From the NCBI RefSeq assembly GCF_000007705.1, contig NC_005085.1, forward strand, positions 2,241,752-2,305,751: 64,000 nt of DNA, read 5' to 3'. Within the stretch, counting starts at the first letter, position 1. Every line of letters begins with the position of its first letter. Both the position numbers and the translations under genes were made by a program. The notes beneath the pieces are model-generated. The model ran no database searches. It had not been told where the DNA came from and saw only the letters and a list, made by a program, of their open reading frames with translations. This stretch comes from Chromobacterium violaceum ATCC 12472 (GTDB lineage: Bacteria > Pseudomonadota > Gammaproteobacteria > Burkholderiales > Chromobacteriaceae). Below, one piece after another: positions 18,938 through 27,871 of the stretch.

Positions 18938-19405
18938 ATGCGCGCCATTTCTTATCGAATCGCCCATCCCGACGATGTGGCAGCCTGCGTCGCCATCCGC
19001 GGACAGACCCGCGAGAACGCCATTTCGGAAGCGCGTTTGAATGAGCTGGGCATCACTCGGGAGAGCTGGGCGCAAAGCGTGCGCGCGGGCGAACTGGCCG
19101 GCGTGGTGGCGGAGGCGGGAGGGCGCATCGTCGGCTATTGCTTCGGCGGCGCGGCAAGCGGCGAAATCGCGGTGCTGGCGTTGCTCCCGGCGTTCGAAGG
19201 GGCGGGCTTGGGCAAGACCCTGCTGGCGCGGGTGATGGACATTTTGCGGGGTGCCGGCCATCAGCGGCTGTTTCTGGGATGCAGCAGCGACCCGACAGTG
19301 CGCTCCTATGGTTTTTATCGCCATCTGGGCTGGCAATCCACCGGCGAAGTGGATGCCTATGGCGATGAGGTGCTGGAATACCTGTTTTCATCGGAGCCGG
19401 CCTGA
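18938..19405 (+). CDS. GNAT family N-acetyltransferase
   Basis: A 155-residue acetyltransferase. The acetyl-CoA-binding motif A is visible as IAVLALLPAFEGAGLGKTLLARVMDILRG (about residues 78-106; R/QxxGxG/A form) with a terminal YRHLGWQSTGE motif B. The substrate is unknown. The ATG at 18938 has AAAGAG upstream, and about 165 bases separate it from the previous gene, so it is probably a separate transcription unit. Confidence 0.85.
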   Translation: MRAISYRIAHPDDVAACVAIRGQTRENAISEARLNELGITRESWAQSVRAGELAGVVAEAGGRIVGYCFGGAASGEIAVLALLPAFEGAGLGKTLLARVMDILRGAGHQRLFLGCSSDPTVRSYGFYRHLGWQSTGEVDAYGDEVLEYLFSSEPA

Positions 19406-19498
19406 CTCCGACTGGGCGACCGATCTACATTTGTTTGCAAGCTGAACGCCGATCGTTCCAAGCTCCGTGGGAGAATCGGCTTTCTTTTCCATGTCTGG

Positions 19499-20359
19499 AT
19501 GAATGTCATGCGCCACTCATGGCTGGCTGTTGCCGGCATTGCCGGTTTACTGGCTTTTCCGCCCGTCGATGCCTGCACGCTGTGGGGCGCGGCGGGCACG
19601 GCCAGCATGGAAGGATCATTGCTGGCCAAGAACCGAGACTGGAAGCCCGACCATGCGCAGTCGTTGCGGCTGCTTCATCCTGAGCATGGCTACGCCTACC
19701 TGGGCCTGTACGCCGACAACGGCAGCGAGCCGGGCATCAAGGCCGGCGTCAATCAGAAGGGACTGGCGGTCGTCGCCGCCGAAGCCAGCAGTCTGCCGCG
19801 CGCGCTACGGGCCGATAGCGCGCGCCATGGCGTTTTGACGCGGTTGTTGCGCGATTACGGTTCGCTGGACGAGGTGGCGTCCGCCGCGGACAAGCTGTTC
19901 GCGCAGGCGCGTCCGGTGTTTCTGCTGCTGGCCGACGCCGGCGGCCTGATGCAGGTGGAAATCGGCCAGCATGGCCGTTACCGGCTCATCCGCCAGCAGA
20001 GCGGCACGCTGGCGCATACCAACCATTATGCCGATACGTCCTTGCTGGATGGGGCGCAGACAATCGGCCCCAGCAGCCAGGCGCGGCTCGAGCGCATCCG
20101 CTTCCTGCTGGATCAGCATCCGGCGCATACGCTTTCCGAGTTCGAGCGATTGAGCCGGGATCGCCATGACGGGCCGGACAACAGCCTGTGGCGGAGCGGC
20201 CGCGAGCATACGCTGGCGGGCTGGAGGATCGCGCTGCCGGCAGGCGCGCCGCCCAGGTTGCAGCTGACGCTGGCCAATCCGGGGCGCGCGGAGCGGGACG
20301 GGGATTATGCGCTGGATTCGGCGTTCTGGGCGCAGCCGGCGCGCACGCTATTGCCGTGA
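19499..20359 (+). CDS. Secreted Ntn-hydrolase (choloylglycine hydrolase / acyltransferase C45-like)
   Basis: A 286-residue protein with a signal peptide ending at about residue 25 (FPPVDA) directly before CTLWGA. Cleavage there would expose an N-terminal cysteine, the catalytic nucleophile of the penicillin-acylase/C45 Ntn hydrolases. LLAKNRDW (the conserved Asn-Arg-Asp) and GLAVVAAEAS follow, and TNHY at about residue 176 is another family signature. The reaction is probably hydrolysis of an amide such as an acyl amino acid or bile-acid-like conjugate; substrate unknown. It ends at a strong terminator. Confidence 0.8.
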   Translation: MNVMRHSWLAVAGIAGLLAFPPVDACTLWGAAGTASMEGSLLAKNRDWKPDHAQSLRLLHPEHGYAYLGLYADNGSEPGIKAGVNQKGLAVVAAEASSLPRALRADSARHGVLTRLLRDYGSLDEVASAADKLFAQARPVFLLLADAGGLMQVEIGQHGRYRLIRQQSGTLAHTNHYADTSLLDGAQTIGPSSQARLERIRFLLDQHPAHTLSEFERLSRDRHDGPDNSLWRSGREHTLAGWRIALPAGAPPRLQLTLANPGRAERDGDYALDSAFWAQPARTLLP

Positions 20360-20365
20360 GCGGAC

Positions 20366-20395
20366 AAAAGACAGGCCGTTGCCGGCCTGTCTTTT
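20366..20395. terminator. Bidirectional intrinsic terminator
   Basis: A perfect 13-base inverted repeat (20366-20378 with 20383-20395, loop TTGC) begins AAAAG and ends CTTTT. It sits between the convergent Ntn-hydrolase and lipoprotein genes and can serve both. Confidence 0.9.
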
Positions 20396-20415
20396 GAGAA
20401 TGACGCCTGGCGGGC

Positions 20416-20781
20416 TCAGCGCGCCGGCGTGCAGTTTGGCCCTTCCCATTTGCCGTCGCTGTTGAGGGTGACGCCGGGGTCCTGCATCCGGCAGTCCGGC
20501 AATTTGGGCTTGCCGTCGGTCGGGATCACGATGACGGTGGTGGCCGGCGCGGCGGGAGCTTGCGCGGCGGGGTGCGACATATTCTGCATATTGGCCCGCA
20601 TATCGTCGGCGCGTTTGTCGGAGCGCTTCATCATGCAGTTGGCGAAAGTGTCGGTGCCTGGCTTGAAGCCGTAGTTGGCGCAGGCTTGCTGATCCATCGC
20701 CCGAATCTCCTCGGGGCTGGCGCAGGCGGTCAGGATGGGGGCGCCGATGGCGGCGGCGATCAGCAGGGGCAAGGTTCTCAT
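20416..20781 (-). CDS. Hypothetical lipoprotein
   Basis: A 121-residue protein with a lipoprotein signal (LTAC lipobox, cysteine at residue 20). The mature part has an acidic helix with cysteines (QQACANYGF, NCMMKRSDKRADDM), an alanine/proline-rich linker and a C-terminal KLPDCRMQDPG ... CTPAR. Several small Gram-negative lipoproteins share the CANYGF-PGTDTFANCMM layout, but no function is known. A GGAG site lies 10 bases before the ATG. Confidence 0.75.
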   Translation of the reverse strand: MRTLPLLIAAAIGAPILTACASPEEIRAMDQQACANYGFKPGTDTFANCMMKRSDKRADDMRANMQNMSHPAAQAPAAPATTVIVIPTDGKPKLPDCRMQDPGVTLNSDGKWEGPNCTPAR

Positions 20782-21213
20782 CGCTTCATTTCTCCAGGCA
20801 AGTGTCGGTATCAGGGCGGGCGGGTGGTCGAACTTGTTTTCCTATCTATAGAACCGGCAGGATTTTTTCCAAGCTTTGCGCGCGCGTGGCGATGATTTCG
20901 GCTTGCGGACGCCGGTTTCAATTGGCATAATCTTTTCTTTTCGCATAGTGAAAAGGAGAACCCAATGAGCCGCGATATTCAATTTCAAGGGCGTGCCGGC
21001 TGAACCGTTGCCCCGGTCGTTTCATTTTCCGATAGTTTTCCCGTTGTAAGCGGCGCCGCTCGGCGGCCGTTCCCCGGCATGTTCCCTTTCACCGCATCCG
21101 CGCGGTGAGCAAGCCTGTTCATCAGGCGCGTTTCCCCTATTCATTTCCGAATGCTTGATCGAGCCCAAGTTGCGTCTGGCGCGATCGGCTTGCGAGCGTT
21201 CGCGGGAGTTTCC
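20782..21213. other. 432-base intergenic region before rsgA
   Basis: It holds the start region of the leftward lipoprotein gene, a possible rightward promoter (TTGCGG, 17 bases, CATAAT, ending near 20933), and a 12-codon open frame at 20965. A GC-rich stretch around 21040-21080 has partial inverted symmetry. Nothing else recognisable was seen. Confidence 0.5.
20965..21003 (+). CDS. 12-residue mini-ORF with a strong ribosome site
   Basis: ATG at 20965 is preceded by AAAAGGAG at ideal spacing and a plausible promoter, yet the frame ends after 12 codons (MSRDIQFQGRAG). It may be a leader peptide, or the 5' stub of a lost gene. The next gene on this strand, rsgA, starts 210 bases later. Confidence 0.3.
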   Translation: MSRDIQFQGRAG

Positions 21214-22239
21214 ATGTTGAATTTCGATTTTCCGCGTCTGGCCGCCATTGGCTTGACGCCGGCATTGCTGCAACAAGCGCTGGCCCAGGCGGGCGACGGC
21301 GATCTGCAACTGGCGCGCGTATGCCGCGTGCAGCGGGACTGCGCATGGGTGCACGATGGCGAAGAGGAACGCCAGGCCCATGCCTTGCCCGGCGTTCACG
21401 CCGACTTGGCGGTGGGCGACTGGGTATTGTGCCAGCCGCGGGAGCATGAGCCATGGCGCTTGCTTGAGCGCCTGGAGCCATTCAACCAGCTGGTCCGCGT
21501 CAATGACGAAGGCGCGCGCCAAGCTTACGCCAGCAACGTCGACACCGCCCTGCTGGTGATGGGGCTGGATGGCGATTACAACCCGCGGCGGCTGGAGCGT
21601 TACTTGGGTCTGGCCGCGGCGGCCGGCGTGGCGCCGGTGGTGGTGTTGAGCAAGGCGGATCTGTGCGCGGACGCCGAGGCCAGGCTGGCCGAACTGGAAC
21701 AGCGGCTGCGGCCGCTGCCGCCCATCCTGTTGCTGAACGGCACCGACCCGGCTTGCCGCGACGCCTTGCGGCCGTGGCTGGGCGCGGGGCAGACGCTGGT
21801 GCTGCTGGGCTCGTCCGGTGCCGGCAAGTCCACGCTCAGCAATACGTTGCAGGGGGAGGAGACGCAGGCGGTGGGCGGGGTGAGGGCGGACGACAGCCGA
21901 GGCCGCCACACCACCACCGCGCGCACCTTGCTGAAGTGTCCCGACGGCGCCTGCATCATCGACACGCCCGGCGTGCGCACCCTGCAGGCGCCGCCCGACG
22001 CCGGCGCGCTGGCGGGCAGTTTCGCCGACATCGAGGCGTTGGCAGGCCGCTGCCAGTTCCGCGACTGCAGCCACCGCGAGGAGCCGGGCTGCGCGGTGAG
22101 GGCCGGCGTGGATGGCGACCGGCTGCGCAACTACCACAAGCTGAGGCGCGAGATGGCGCGCCATGAGCAGACCGCGCTGCAGCGCCAGCAGCAGCGGCGG
22201 GAGTGGAAGGTCCGCAACAAGGCGGCGCGGCAGCGCTAG
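21214..22239 (+). CDS. rsgA: Ribosome small-subunit-dependent GTPase A
   Basis: A 341-residue circularly permuted GTPase of late 30S assembly. The G motifs come in permuted order: LSKADL (G4), then GSSGAGKST (G1), and DTPGV (G3). A C-terminal zinc site follows (CQFRDCSHREEPGC). The N-terminal OB fold is present. I choose ATG 21214 (GGGAG upstream) over an in-frame start 21 codons earlier. Ends at a bidirectional terminator. Confidence 0.94.
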   Translation: MLNFDFPRLAAIGLTPALLQQALAQAGDGDLQLARVCRVQRDCAWVHDGEEERQAHALPGVHADLAVGDWVLCQPREHEPWRLLERLEPFNQLVRVNDEGARQAYASNVDTALLVMGLDGDYNPRRLERYLGLAAAAGVAPVVVLSKADLCADAEARLAELEQRLRPLPPILLLNGTDPACRDALRPWLGAGQTLVLLGSSGAGKSTLSNTLQGEETQAVGGVRADDSRGRHTTTARTLLKCPDGACIIDTPGVRTLQAPPDAGALAGSFADIEALAGRCQFRDCSHREEPGCAVRAGVDGDRLRNYHKLRREMARHEQTALQRQQQRREWKVRNKAARQR

Positions 22240-22290
22240 AGGGGGGCGGGGCCGGCCGTCGTGCCTGCTGCCGCGAACGGCGAAAGCGAA

Positions 22291-22312
22291 AACGCCCCGC
22301 GCGCGGGGCGTT
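22291..22312. terminator. Bidirectional hairpin terminator between rsgA and the S9 peptidase
   Basis: AACGCCCCGC/GCGCGGGGCGTT is a perfect 22-base palindrome between two converging genes. T-runs are short, but placement is typical. Confidence 0.65.
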
Positions 22313-22333
22313 CGATCAGACCGCGCCGGGCGC

Positions 22334-24859
22334 TTACGGCTGGGCCGGAAGCGGCTGGCTCTGCGCGCTCTTCACCGCGCGCGGCGGCGCGTTTTTCACA
22401 TACTTGTCGAACCAGCTCAGCATCTCGTACACCAGTTGCTCGTTCGATTCGCGGGCCGCGTACCAGTGCGGCTCATGCGGCAGCATCACCAGGCGGGCGG
22501 TGCCGCCGTTGCCGCGGATCGCCTCGTAGAACTTGCTGGCCTGCAGCGGCGTAGTGCCGGGGTTGGCGTCGTCGCTGCCGTGCATGATCAGGATCGGCGT
22601 CTTCAGCTTGTCGGCGTAGAAGAAGGTGGACACCTTGCGGTAGACGTCCGGCGCCTCCCACACCGAGCGGCGCTCGCTCTGGAAGCCGAACGGCGTCAGC
22701 GTCTTGTTGTACGAGCCGCTGGTGGCCGCGCCGGCGCGGAACAGGTCGGTGTGCGCCAGCAGGTTCGCCGTCATCAGCGCGCCGTGGCTGTGGCCGGTGA
22801 CGGCCACGCGGTCGGGGTCCGCCACGCCCAGCTTCACCGCCTCGTTCACCGCCGCTTCTGCGTCCATCTTCAGCTGGTCCAGGTAGTTGTCGTAGGCGGC
22901 CTTCGGGTTGCCCACTACCGGGAACGACGCCTGGTCGATGACGGCGTAGCCAGCCAGCAGCAGATACTTGTACTGATACAGCCTGGTGAAGGTCTGCTGC
23001 GAGCCGCTGATCTGGCCGGCGCTGGCCGCGTCGGCGTAGTCCAGCGGGTAGGCGTTGAGGATGGCGGGTACGCGGGTGCCTTCCTGGTAGCCTGGCGGCG
23101 TGTACAGCGTGAACGACAGGTCCAGGCCATCGGCGCGTTTGTATTTCACCAGACGCTTCTTGATCTGGCGCAGCTCCGGCGTCGGATCGACAATGCGGGT
23201 GACGGCGGCTGCGGTGGAGGCGAAAGCGGCCTCGCCCTTGTCGGCTCGGATCGGCGCCCCCAGCTTGCGCAGGAAGGCGTTGGGCGCTTCGGCCGGGGTC
23301 TGGCGCCAGGTGAGGAAACTGCCGCCGTCCTTGCCGGACAGGCCGATGAAGCGCTCGTAGGCGGATTTGTCGCTGCGGAACAGGCGTTGGCTGTCGCCGG
23401 TCTTCAGGTCCAGCTTGTCGAGGAAGGGCCGGTTGCCCTGCGGCGACGCGCCGCCGCCGGCTAGATAGATGGCGTCGCCATCCAGCTGGATCACCCGTTC
23501 GCCGTTGGGCAGCGCGCGGCGCACCGGGCTGCCGGGATCGGCGTATTTGTCGTCGTAGGACAGGTCCCACAGCAGCTTGCCGGCTTGTTGCGGCTGGTCG
23601 ACGTTGACGACGCGGGTCTGGCGCCAGTGCTTGTTGAGATCGACTTCGCTCGCCAGCGCGATGTCGGCGCGCTCGGTCCAGTCCAGGCCGGCGAAGCGCT
23701 GGGCGGTGCGCAGCACCTCCACCGGCGGCGCGGTGAACGGCGCCTTTTGCATCATCACCTTGTCGCGGGCCGGTGCGGTGTTTTTCCAGTCGCCGCCGTC
23801 CAGCGCCTCGGCCCACAGCAGCGTGGCCGGCTCGGTGGCGCGCCAGAAGAAGTCGCGCGGGCCCAGCGGCTCGCCGTGCACCGGCACGCGGTCGGCCAGC
23901 GGCAGCGAGGCAATGGTATGAACCGCCACGCGGCCGGGGGTGGCGATATTCCAGACTTCCACTTGATGCGGGAAGCGTTCGTAGGTGGTGACGTAGGAAT
24001 AGGGTTTGCGCACGCTGGACACCAGGATGTGCTTGCCGTCCGGCGCCGGGCCCACGCCGTCGTAGATGGCCGGCTGGCCCAGCGGGGTGGCCTTGCCGCT
24101 GGCGGCGTCCACCAGCGTCAGCTGCGAGGCGCCGTAGTAGTCGAACAAGGCCTCGTCGTGCGGGCTGGACAGGGTGTCGCGCGTTTCGTAGGTGCTGCTC
24201 TCGCCCTTGCCGCCGCCGCTGTCCTGCACGCTGGGGCCATCCTGGGTATTGGCTTGCGCCGGAGCCGCGCCCAGCTTGGCCGGAACGGCCTTGACCAGCA
24301 GGGTTTTCTGGTCCGGCATCCATTGCAGCTCGTCGTTCAGCATCGGGTTGAGGCGGATGCCGGGAATCTTGCGGATCTTGCCGCTGGCGGCGTCGCCCAC
24401 CCATACCTCCACCGCGTCGCGGGTGGTGTTGGCGAAGGCGAAGCGCTTGCCGTCGGCGGACCAGAGCGGCGCGTCCGGGCAGGCGCCGGCCGGCAGCGCG
24501 ATCGGTGTTTCCTTGCCTCCGGGGACGCTCACCAGCTTGAAGCTTTCCGCGCACGGGGCGATGCCGTAGCCGCCCGGCGTGTCGTGCTTGCTGCGGTTGG
24601 CCGGTTCGATCCGGGTGCCGGCCAGTTTCAGATAGGGCGCGGCCACGCGCGCGATGGACGGATATTCCTGCCAGGCGACCAGCAGCATATTGTCCTGGGT
24701 CGGGCTGAGGCTGGGGCCGGGCAGCGATGGCGCGCGCATCACTTTGAGGATATTGGCCGGCGGTTGCTGGTAGCCGGCGGCGATAGCGGCGGGCAAGGCG
24801 CAAGCCAGCAGCGTCGCGGCGGCGATGCCTTTCAGGGCGAGGGAATGAGACATATTCAT
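22334..24859 (-). CDS. Secreted S9-family (prolyl oligopeptidase / glutamyl endopeptidase-like) serine peptidase
   Basis: An 841-residue exported protein with a signal peptide (about 1-27, ending AIAA). A long N-terminal beta-propeller (repeats such as WSADGKRFAFAN and LQWMPDQKTLLVK) precedes an alpha/beta-hydrolase domain with Ser691 (GHSHGALM), Asp763/764 (GSDDANPG) and His798 (HEPHWY). Length and the GHSHG form resemble the S9 group that includes plant chloroplast glutamyl endopeptidase and Xanthomonas homologues. The start may be ATG 24859 or 24853. It probably digests peptides in the periplasm. Confidence 0.85.
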   Translation of the reverse strand: MNMSHSLALKGIAAATLLACALPAAIAAGYQQPPANILKVMRAPSLPGPSLSPTQDNMLLVAWQEYPSIARVAAPYLKLAGTRIEPANRSKHDTPGGYGIAPCAESFKLVSVPGGKETPIALPAGACPDAPLWSADGKRFAFANTTRDAVEVWVGDAASGKIRKIPGIRLNPMLNDELQWMPDQKTLLVKAVPAKLGAAPAQANTQDGPSVQDSGGGKGESSTYETRDTLSSPHDEALFDYYGASQLTLVDAASGKATPLGQPAIYDGVGPAPDGKHILVSSVRKPYSYVTTYERFPHQVEVWNIATPGRVAVHTIASLPLADRVPVHGEPLGPRDFFWRATEPATLLWAEALDGGDWKNTAPARDKVMMQKAPFTAPPVEVLRTAQRFAGLDWTERADIALASEVDLNKHWRQTRVVNVDQPQQAGKLLWDLSYDDKYADPGSPVRRALPNGERVIQLDGDAIYLAGGGASPQGNRPFLDKLDLKTGDSQRLFRSDKSAYERFIGLSGKDGGSFLTWRQTPAEAPNAFLRKLGAPIRADKGEAAFASTAAAVTRIVDPTPELRQIKKRLVKYKRADGLDLSFTLYTPPGYQEGTRVPAILNAYPLDYADAASAGQISGSQQTFTRLYQYKYLLLAGYAVIDQASFPVVGNPKAAYDNYLDQLKMDAEAAVNEAVKLGVADPDRVAVTGHSHGALMTANLLAHTDLFRAGAATSGSYNKTLTPFGFQSERRSVWEAPDVYRKVSTFFYADKLKTPILIMHGSDDANPGTTPLQASKFYEAIRGNGGTARLVMLPHEPHWYAARESNEQLVYEMLSWFDKYVKNAPPRAVKSAQSQPLPAQP

Positions 24860-24908
24860 CCTTGGTAGACTTTGTTCTTATCCGATTCGGAGCTGCCGAA
24901 ACAAGAAA

Positions 24909-24930
24909 GGAGGGCGCCTGAGCGCCCTCC
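24909..24930 (-). terminator. Intrinsic terminator of the mmsB operon
   Basis: A 9-base stem GGAGGGCGC/GCGCCCTCC with a 4-base loop, followed on the minus strand by TTTCTTGTTT. It lies 64 bases after the mmsB stop and just before the S9 peptidase promoter region. Confidence 0.85.
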
Positions 24931-24994
24931 CTGTCGCAGACATGACATGAATTTATCACATGTCATATCGCTGTGGCAGTTATCTGGACCTGTT

Positions 24995-25885
24995 TCAATT
25001 CAGCGAGTGAAAGTGTTTGACGATGCTGGAAAAGTCCAGCTTGCCGTTGCCCTGGTGCACGTGCTCCTCATACAGATTGCGCGCCAGCGCGCCCAGCGGA
25101 TTGGCGGCGTGGCTCTGCAGTGCGGTTTCCTCGGCCAAGCCCAGATCCTTCAGCATCAGCTCGGACATGAAGCCGCCGGCGTAGCCGCGGCTGGCCGGCG
25201 TGTTGTCCATTACGCCGGGCCAGGGGTTGTAGAGCTCGGTCGCCCAGTTGCGGCCCGAGCTCTTGCTGATGATCTCGGACAGCACTTTCGGGTCCAGGCC
25301 GTTCTTGACGCCCAGCGCCAGCGCCTCGGCGGTGCCGGCCATCAGGATGCCCAGCAGCATGTTGTTGCAGATCTTGGCGGTCTGGCCGGCGCCGGCGCCG
25401 CCGGCATGGAAGATATTCTTGCCCATCGCCTCCAGCACCGGGCGGGCGTGGGCCAGGTCTTCCGCCGCGCCGCCGACGATGAAGGTCAGCGTGCCGGCGG
25501 CGGCGCCGGCGGTGCCGCCGGAGACCGGCGCGTCCAGCATGGACAGGCCTTTTTCCCGCGCGCCTTCGGCGACTTTGCGCGCGGTGCCGGCGTCTATGGT
25601 GCTGCAGTCGATGACCAGCGCGCCCTTGGGCAGCCTGGCGAACAGGCCGTTATCGCCCAGATACAGGCCGGCCACGTGCTTGCCGGCCGGCAGCATGGAA
25701 ATCACCACGCTTGCGCTCTCGGCCGCGTCGGCGGCGCTGGACGCGGCGCGGCCGCCGGCGGCGGCCACCTTGGCCAGCGCGTCGGCCGACAAGTCGAAGG
25801 CGCTGACCTTGAAGCCCTTGTTCAGCAGATTGACGGCCATCGGCCCGCCCATATTGCCCAGGCCGATGAAGGCGATGTTTTCCAT
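24995..25885 (-). CDS. mmsB: 3-hydroxyisobutyrate dehydrogenase
   Basis: A 296-residue NAD-dependent dehydrogenase that oxidises 3-hydroxyisobutyrate to methylmalonate semialdehyde in valine degradation. The N-terminal Rossmann motif GLGNMGGPMAVNLLNKG, the substrate-binding DAPVSGGTAGA and the catalytic-lysine region GQTAKICNNMLL (about 168-180) are present. It is the last gene of the leftward branched-chain operon that also contains mmsA, which confirms the assignment. Confidence 0.94.
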   Translation of the reverse strand: MENIAFIGLGNMGGPMAVNLLNKGFKVSAFDLSADALAKVAAAGGRAASSAADAAESASVVISMLPAGKHVAGLYLGDNGLFARLPKGALVIDCSTIDAGTARKVAEGAREKGLSMLDAPVSGGTAGAAAGTLTFIVGGAAEDLAHARPVLEAMGKNIFHAGGAGAGQTAKICNNMLLGILMAGTAEALALGVKNGLDPKVLSEIISKSSGRNWATELYNPWPGVMDNTPASRGYAGGFMSELMLKDLGLAEETALQSHAANPLGALARNLYEEHVHQGNGKLDFSSIVKHFHSLN

Positions 25886-25907
25886 GCTGTTCTCCTCTGT
25901 ATGCTTG

Positions 25908-27026
25908 TTATTTCAATCCCGCCAGCGGGTGGTCGGCCTCGCGCCACGGCGATTCGAAATGCCCGTCCACCCAGGCCTGGTCGATGTCGGCCAGCTGCCG
26001 GCTCCAGCGCGGATTGCGGTCCTTGTCCACCAGCAGCGCGCGCACGCCCTCGGGGAAGTCGGAGCGGGCGCAGAAGTTGACGGATAGAACCAGTTCCATC
26101 CGCAGCGCCTCGGCCAGCGACATGTGCTTGGCGCGGTCCAGGATTTCCCAGCTGACGGCAGCGGAAGTGGGGCAGCCATGGCGAAAGTTCTTGGCGGCGT
26201 CAGAGAGCCACGGGTCTTCGAAGGCGGTTTCGGTGAGGGCCGCGCTGACGGCGGCCAGGTCGCCCTTGTTCATCAGCCGGTGCACCGCCAGCAGATTGCG
26301 TTCGACGTTGGACGCCGGCAGCGCGTCGCCCAGCTGGCTTTCCAGCTGGTTCAGCAAGGCGCTGACCAGGGCCGGGCGCGCATGGGCGTCGTGGCCCCAG
26401 TTTGCCGCCTGCAAGGCCTGCAGCAGCGCCGGGTAGGCATCCGCCGCCAGCACGTGGTCGGCCAGATTGGCGATCAGCGCGTCGTGGGCGTTCAGCGGCG
26501 CGCCGGTCAGCGCCAGGAACAGGCCCAGGTGCGCAGGCATGCGCTGCAGGAACCAGCTGCCGCCCACGTCCGGGTACAGGCCGATGGTGATTTCCGGCAT
26601 CGCGATGCGGGTGGCGGGCGTGACCACGCGGTGGCTGGCGCCGGCCATCAGGCCCAGGCCGCCGCCCATCACGATGCCGCCGCCCCACACGATCAGCGGC
26701 TTTGGGTAACGGTGGATGCGGTAGTCGAGCGTGTATTCCTCGGTGAAGAAGGCCACGGCGTGCGGATGCGGGTAGTGCGGCTCGCTGACCAGCTTTTCTC
26801 GCAGGCCGCGCACGTCGCCGCCGGCGCAGAAGGCGCGCTCGCCGGCGCCGCGCAGCACCACGGCGACGATGCCTTCGTCGCGCTCCCAGATGGTGAGGCG
26901 GGCGTCCAGCAGCCGGATCATGTCCAGCGTCAGCGCGTTCAGCGATTTCTCGGCGTTGAGGGTGGCGACGGCGATGCGATGGCCGTCGCCGGTAGTCAGT
27001 TCGTCAAACAGCACCACGTCTTGCAT
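25908..27026 (-). CDS. 3-hydroxyisobutyryl-CoA hydrolase
   Basis: A 372-residue crotonase-superfamily protein. CAGGDVRGLREKL and GGGIVMGGGLGLMAGASHRVVT match the hydrolase (HIBCH) subgroup, which is longer than the hydratases and releases 3-hydroxyisobutyrate from its CoA ester. TIGLYPDVGGSWFL carries the expected Glu/Asp pair region. It precedes mmsB by 22 bases, fitting consecutive steps of valine breakdown. Confidence 0.88.
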   Translation of the reverse strand: MQDVVLFDELTTGDGHRIAVATLNAEKSLNALTLDMIRLLDARLTIWERDEGIVAVVLRGAGERAFCAGGDVRGLREKLVSEPHYPHPHAVAFFTEEYTLDYRIHRYPKPLIVWGGGIVMGGGLGLMAGASHRVVTPATRIAMPEITIGLYPDVGGSWFLQRMPAHLGLFLALTGAPLNAHDALIANLADHVLAADAYPALLQALQAANWGHDAHARPALVSALLNQLESQLGDALPASNVERNLLAVHRLMNKGDLAAVSAALTETAFEDPWLSDAAKNFRHGCPTSAAVSWEILDRAKHMSLAEALRMELVLSVNFCARSDFPEGVRALLVDKDRNPRWSRQLADIDQAWVDGHFESPWREADHPLAGLK

Positions 27027-27057
27027 GGCGGGACCTCGTTCGGGTGATGGGCGGGTT

Positions 27058-27840
27058 TCAGGCGTTCTTCCAGTTCGGCGCGCGCTTTTCCAGGAAGGCG
27101 CGGGTGCCTTCGGCCTGGTCCTGGGTGTCGAACAGCTTGATGAAGGCTTCGCGTTCCTTGATCAGGTTCCAGGCCGGCGGCTGGGTGCGGGCGGCCTGCA
27201 CCAGCTGCTTGCACACGCCGACCGACGACGGCGACTGCCTGGCCACGCCTTCGGCCAGCTTGAGCGCAGCGGCCAGCGCCTCGCCCTTGGCCACCACCTG
27301 TTCCACCAGGCCGATGCGTTCGGCGGTGGCGGCGTTGACGCGTTCGCCGCACAGGATCATGCGCTTGGCCCAGCCTTCGCCGACCAGCCACGGCAGGTTC
27401 TGGGTGCCGCCGGCGCAGGGCAGCAGGCCGACGCCGGCTTCCGGCAGCGCCATCTGCGCCTGCTCCTCGGCGATGCGGATGTCGCAGGCCAGCGCGCACT
27501 CCAGGCCGCCGCCCATGGCGTAGCCGTTGATCGCGGCGATGCTGACGCCGCGAAAAGCCGACAGCGCCTCGAAGGCTTCGCCGAACAGCAGGGTCATCTC
27601 GGTGGCGACTTTCTTGTCTCCATCGGCGAACAGGTTCAGGTCGGCGCCGGCGGAGAAGAATTTCTCGCCCTGGCCGGTGATCACCAGCGCGTAGATGTCG
27701 CGGTCGGCGTTGAGGTCGGCCACCAACTGCTTCAGCGCGGTGAGGCTGGCGCGGTTCCAGGTGTTGGCCGGCGGGTTGTCTATGGTCACCACGGCGGTGT
27801 GGCCGCGTTTTTCCACGTTCAGGTGGGCGTAGCTATTCAT
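27058..27840 (-). CDS. Enoyl-CoA hydratase
   Basis: A 260-residue crotonase. SAGADLNLFADGD and GGGLECALACDIRIAEEQAQ bracket the CoA-binding oxyanion hole; the LPEAGVGLLPCAGGTQNLPWLVG block is typical. It probably hydrates methacrylyl-CoA or related unsaturated acyl-CoA. I start at ATG 27840, since the upstream in-frame extension lies in a repeat element. It follows the acyl-CoA dehydrogenase after a 145-base gap filled by that element. Confidence 0.9.
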   Translation of the reverse strand: MNSYAHLNVEKRGHTAVVTIDNPPANTWNRASLTALKQLVADLNADRDIYALVITGQGEKFFSAGADLNLFADGDKKVATEMTLLFGEAFEALSAFRGVSIAAINGYAMGGGLECALACDIRIAEEQAQMALPEAGVGLLPCAGGTQNLPWLVGEGWAKRMILCGERVNAATAERIGLVEQVVAKGEALAAALKLAEGVARQSPSSVGVCKQLVQAARTQPPAWNLIKEREAFIKLFDTQDQAEGTRAFLEKRAPNWKNA

Positions 27841-27871
27841 ATTTATGCCTTTATGAATTCTGTTTTGAACC

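Noticed and set aside
22473-24959. An 828-codon minus-strand frame in another register of the S9 peptidase
   Set aside because: Arg/Gly-rich shadow; the frame 22334-24859 has the catalytic triad.
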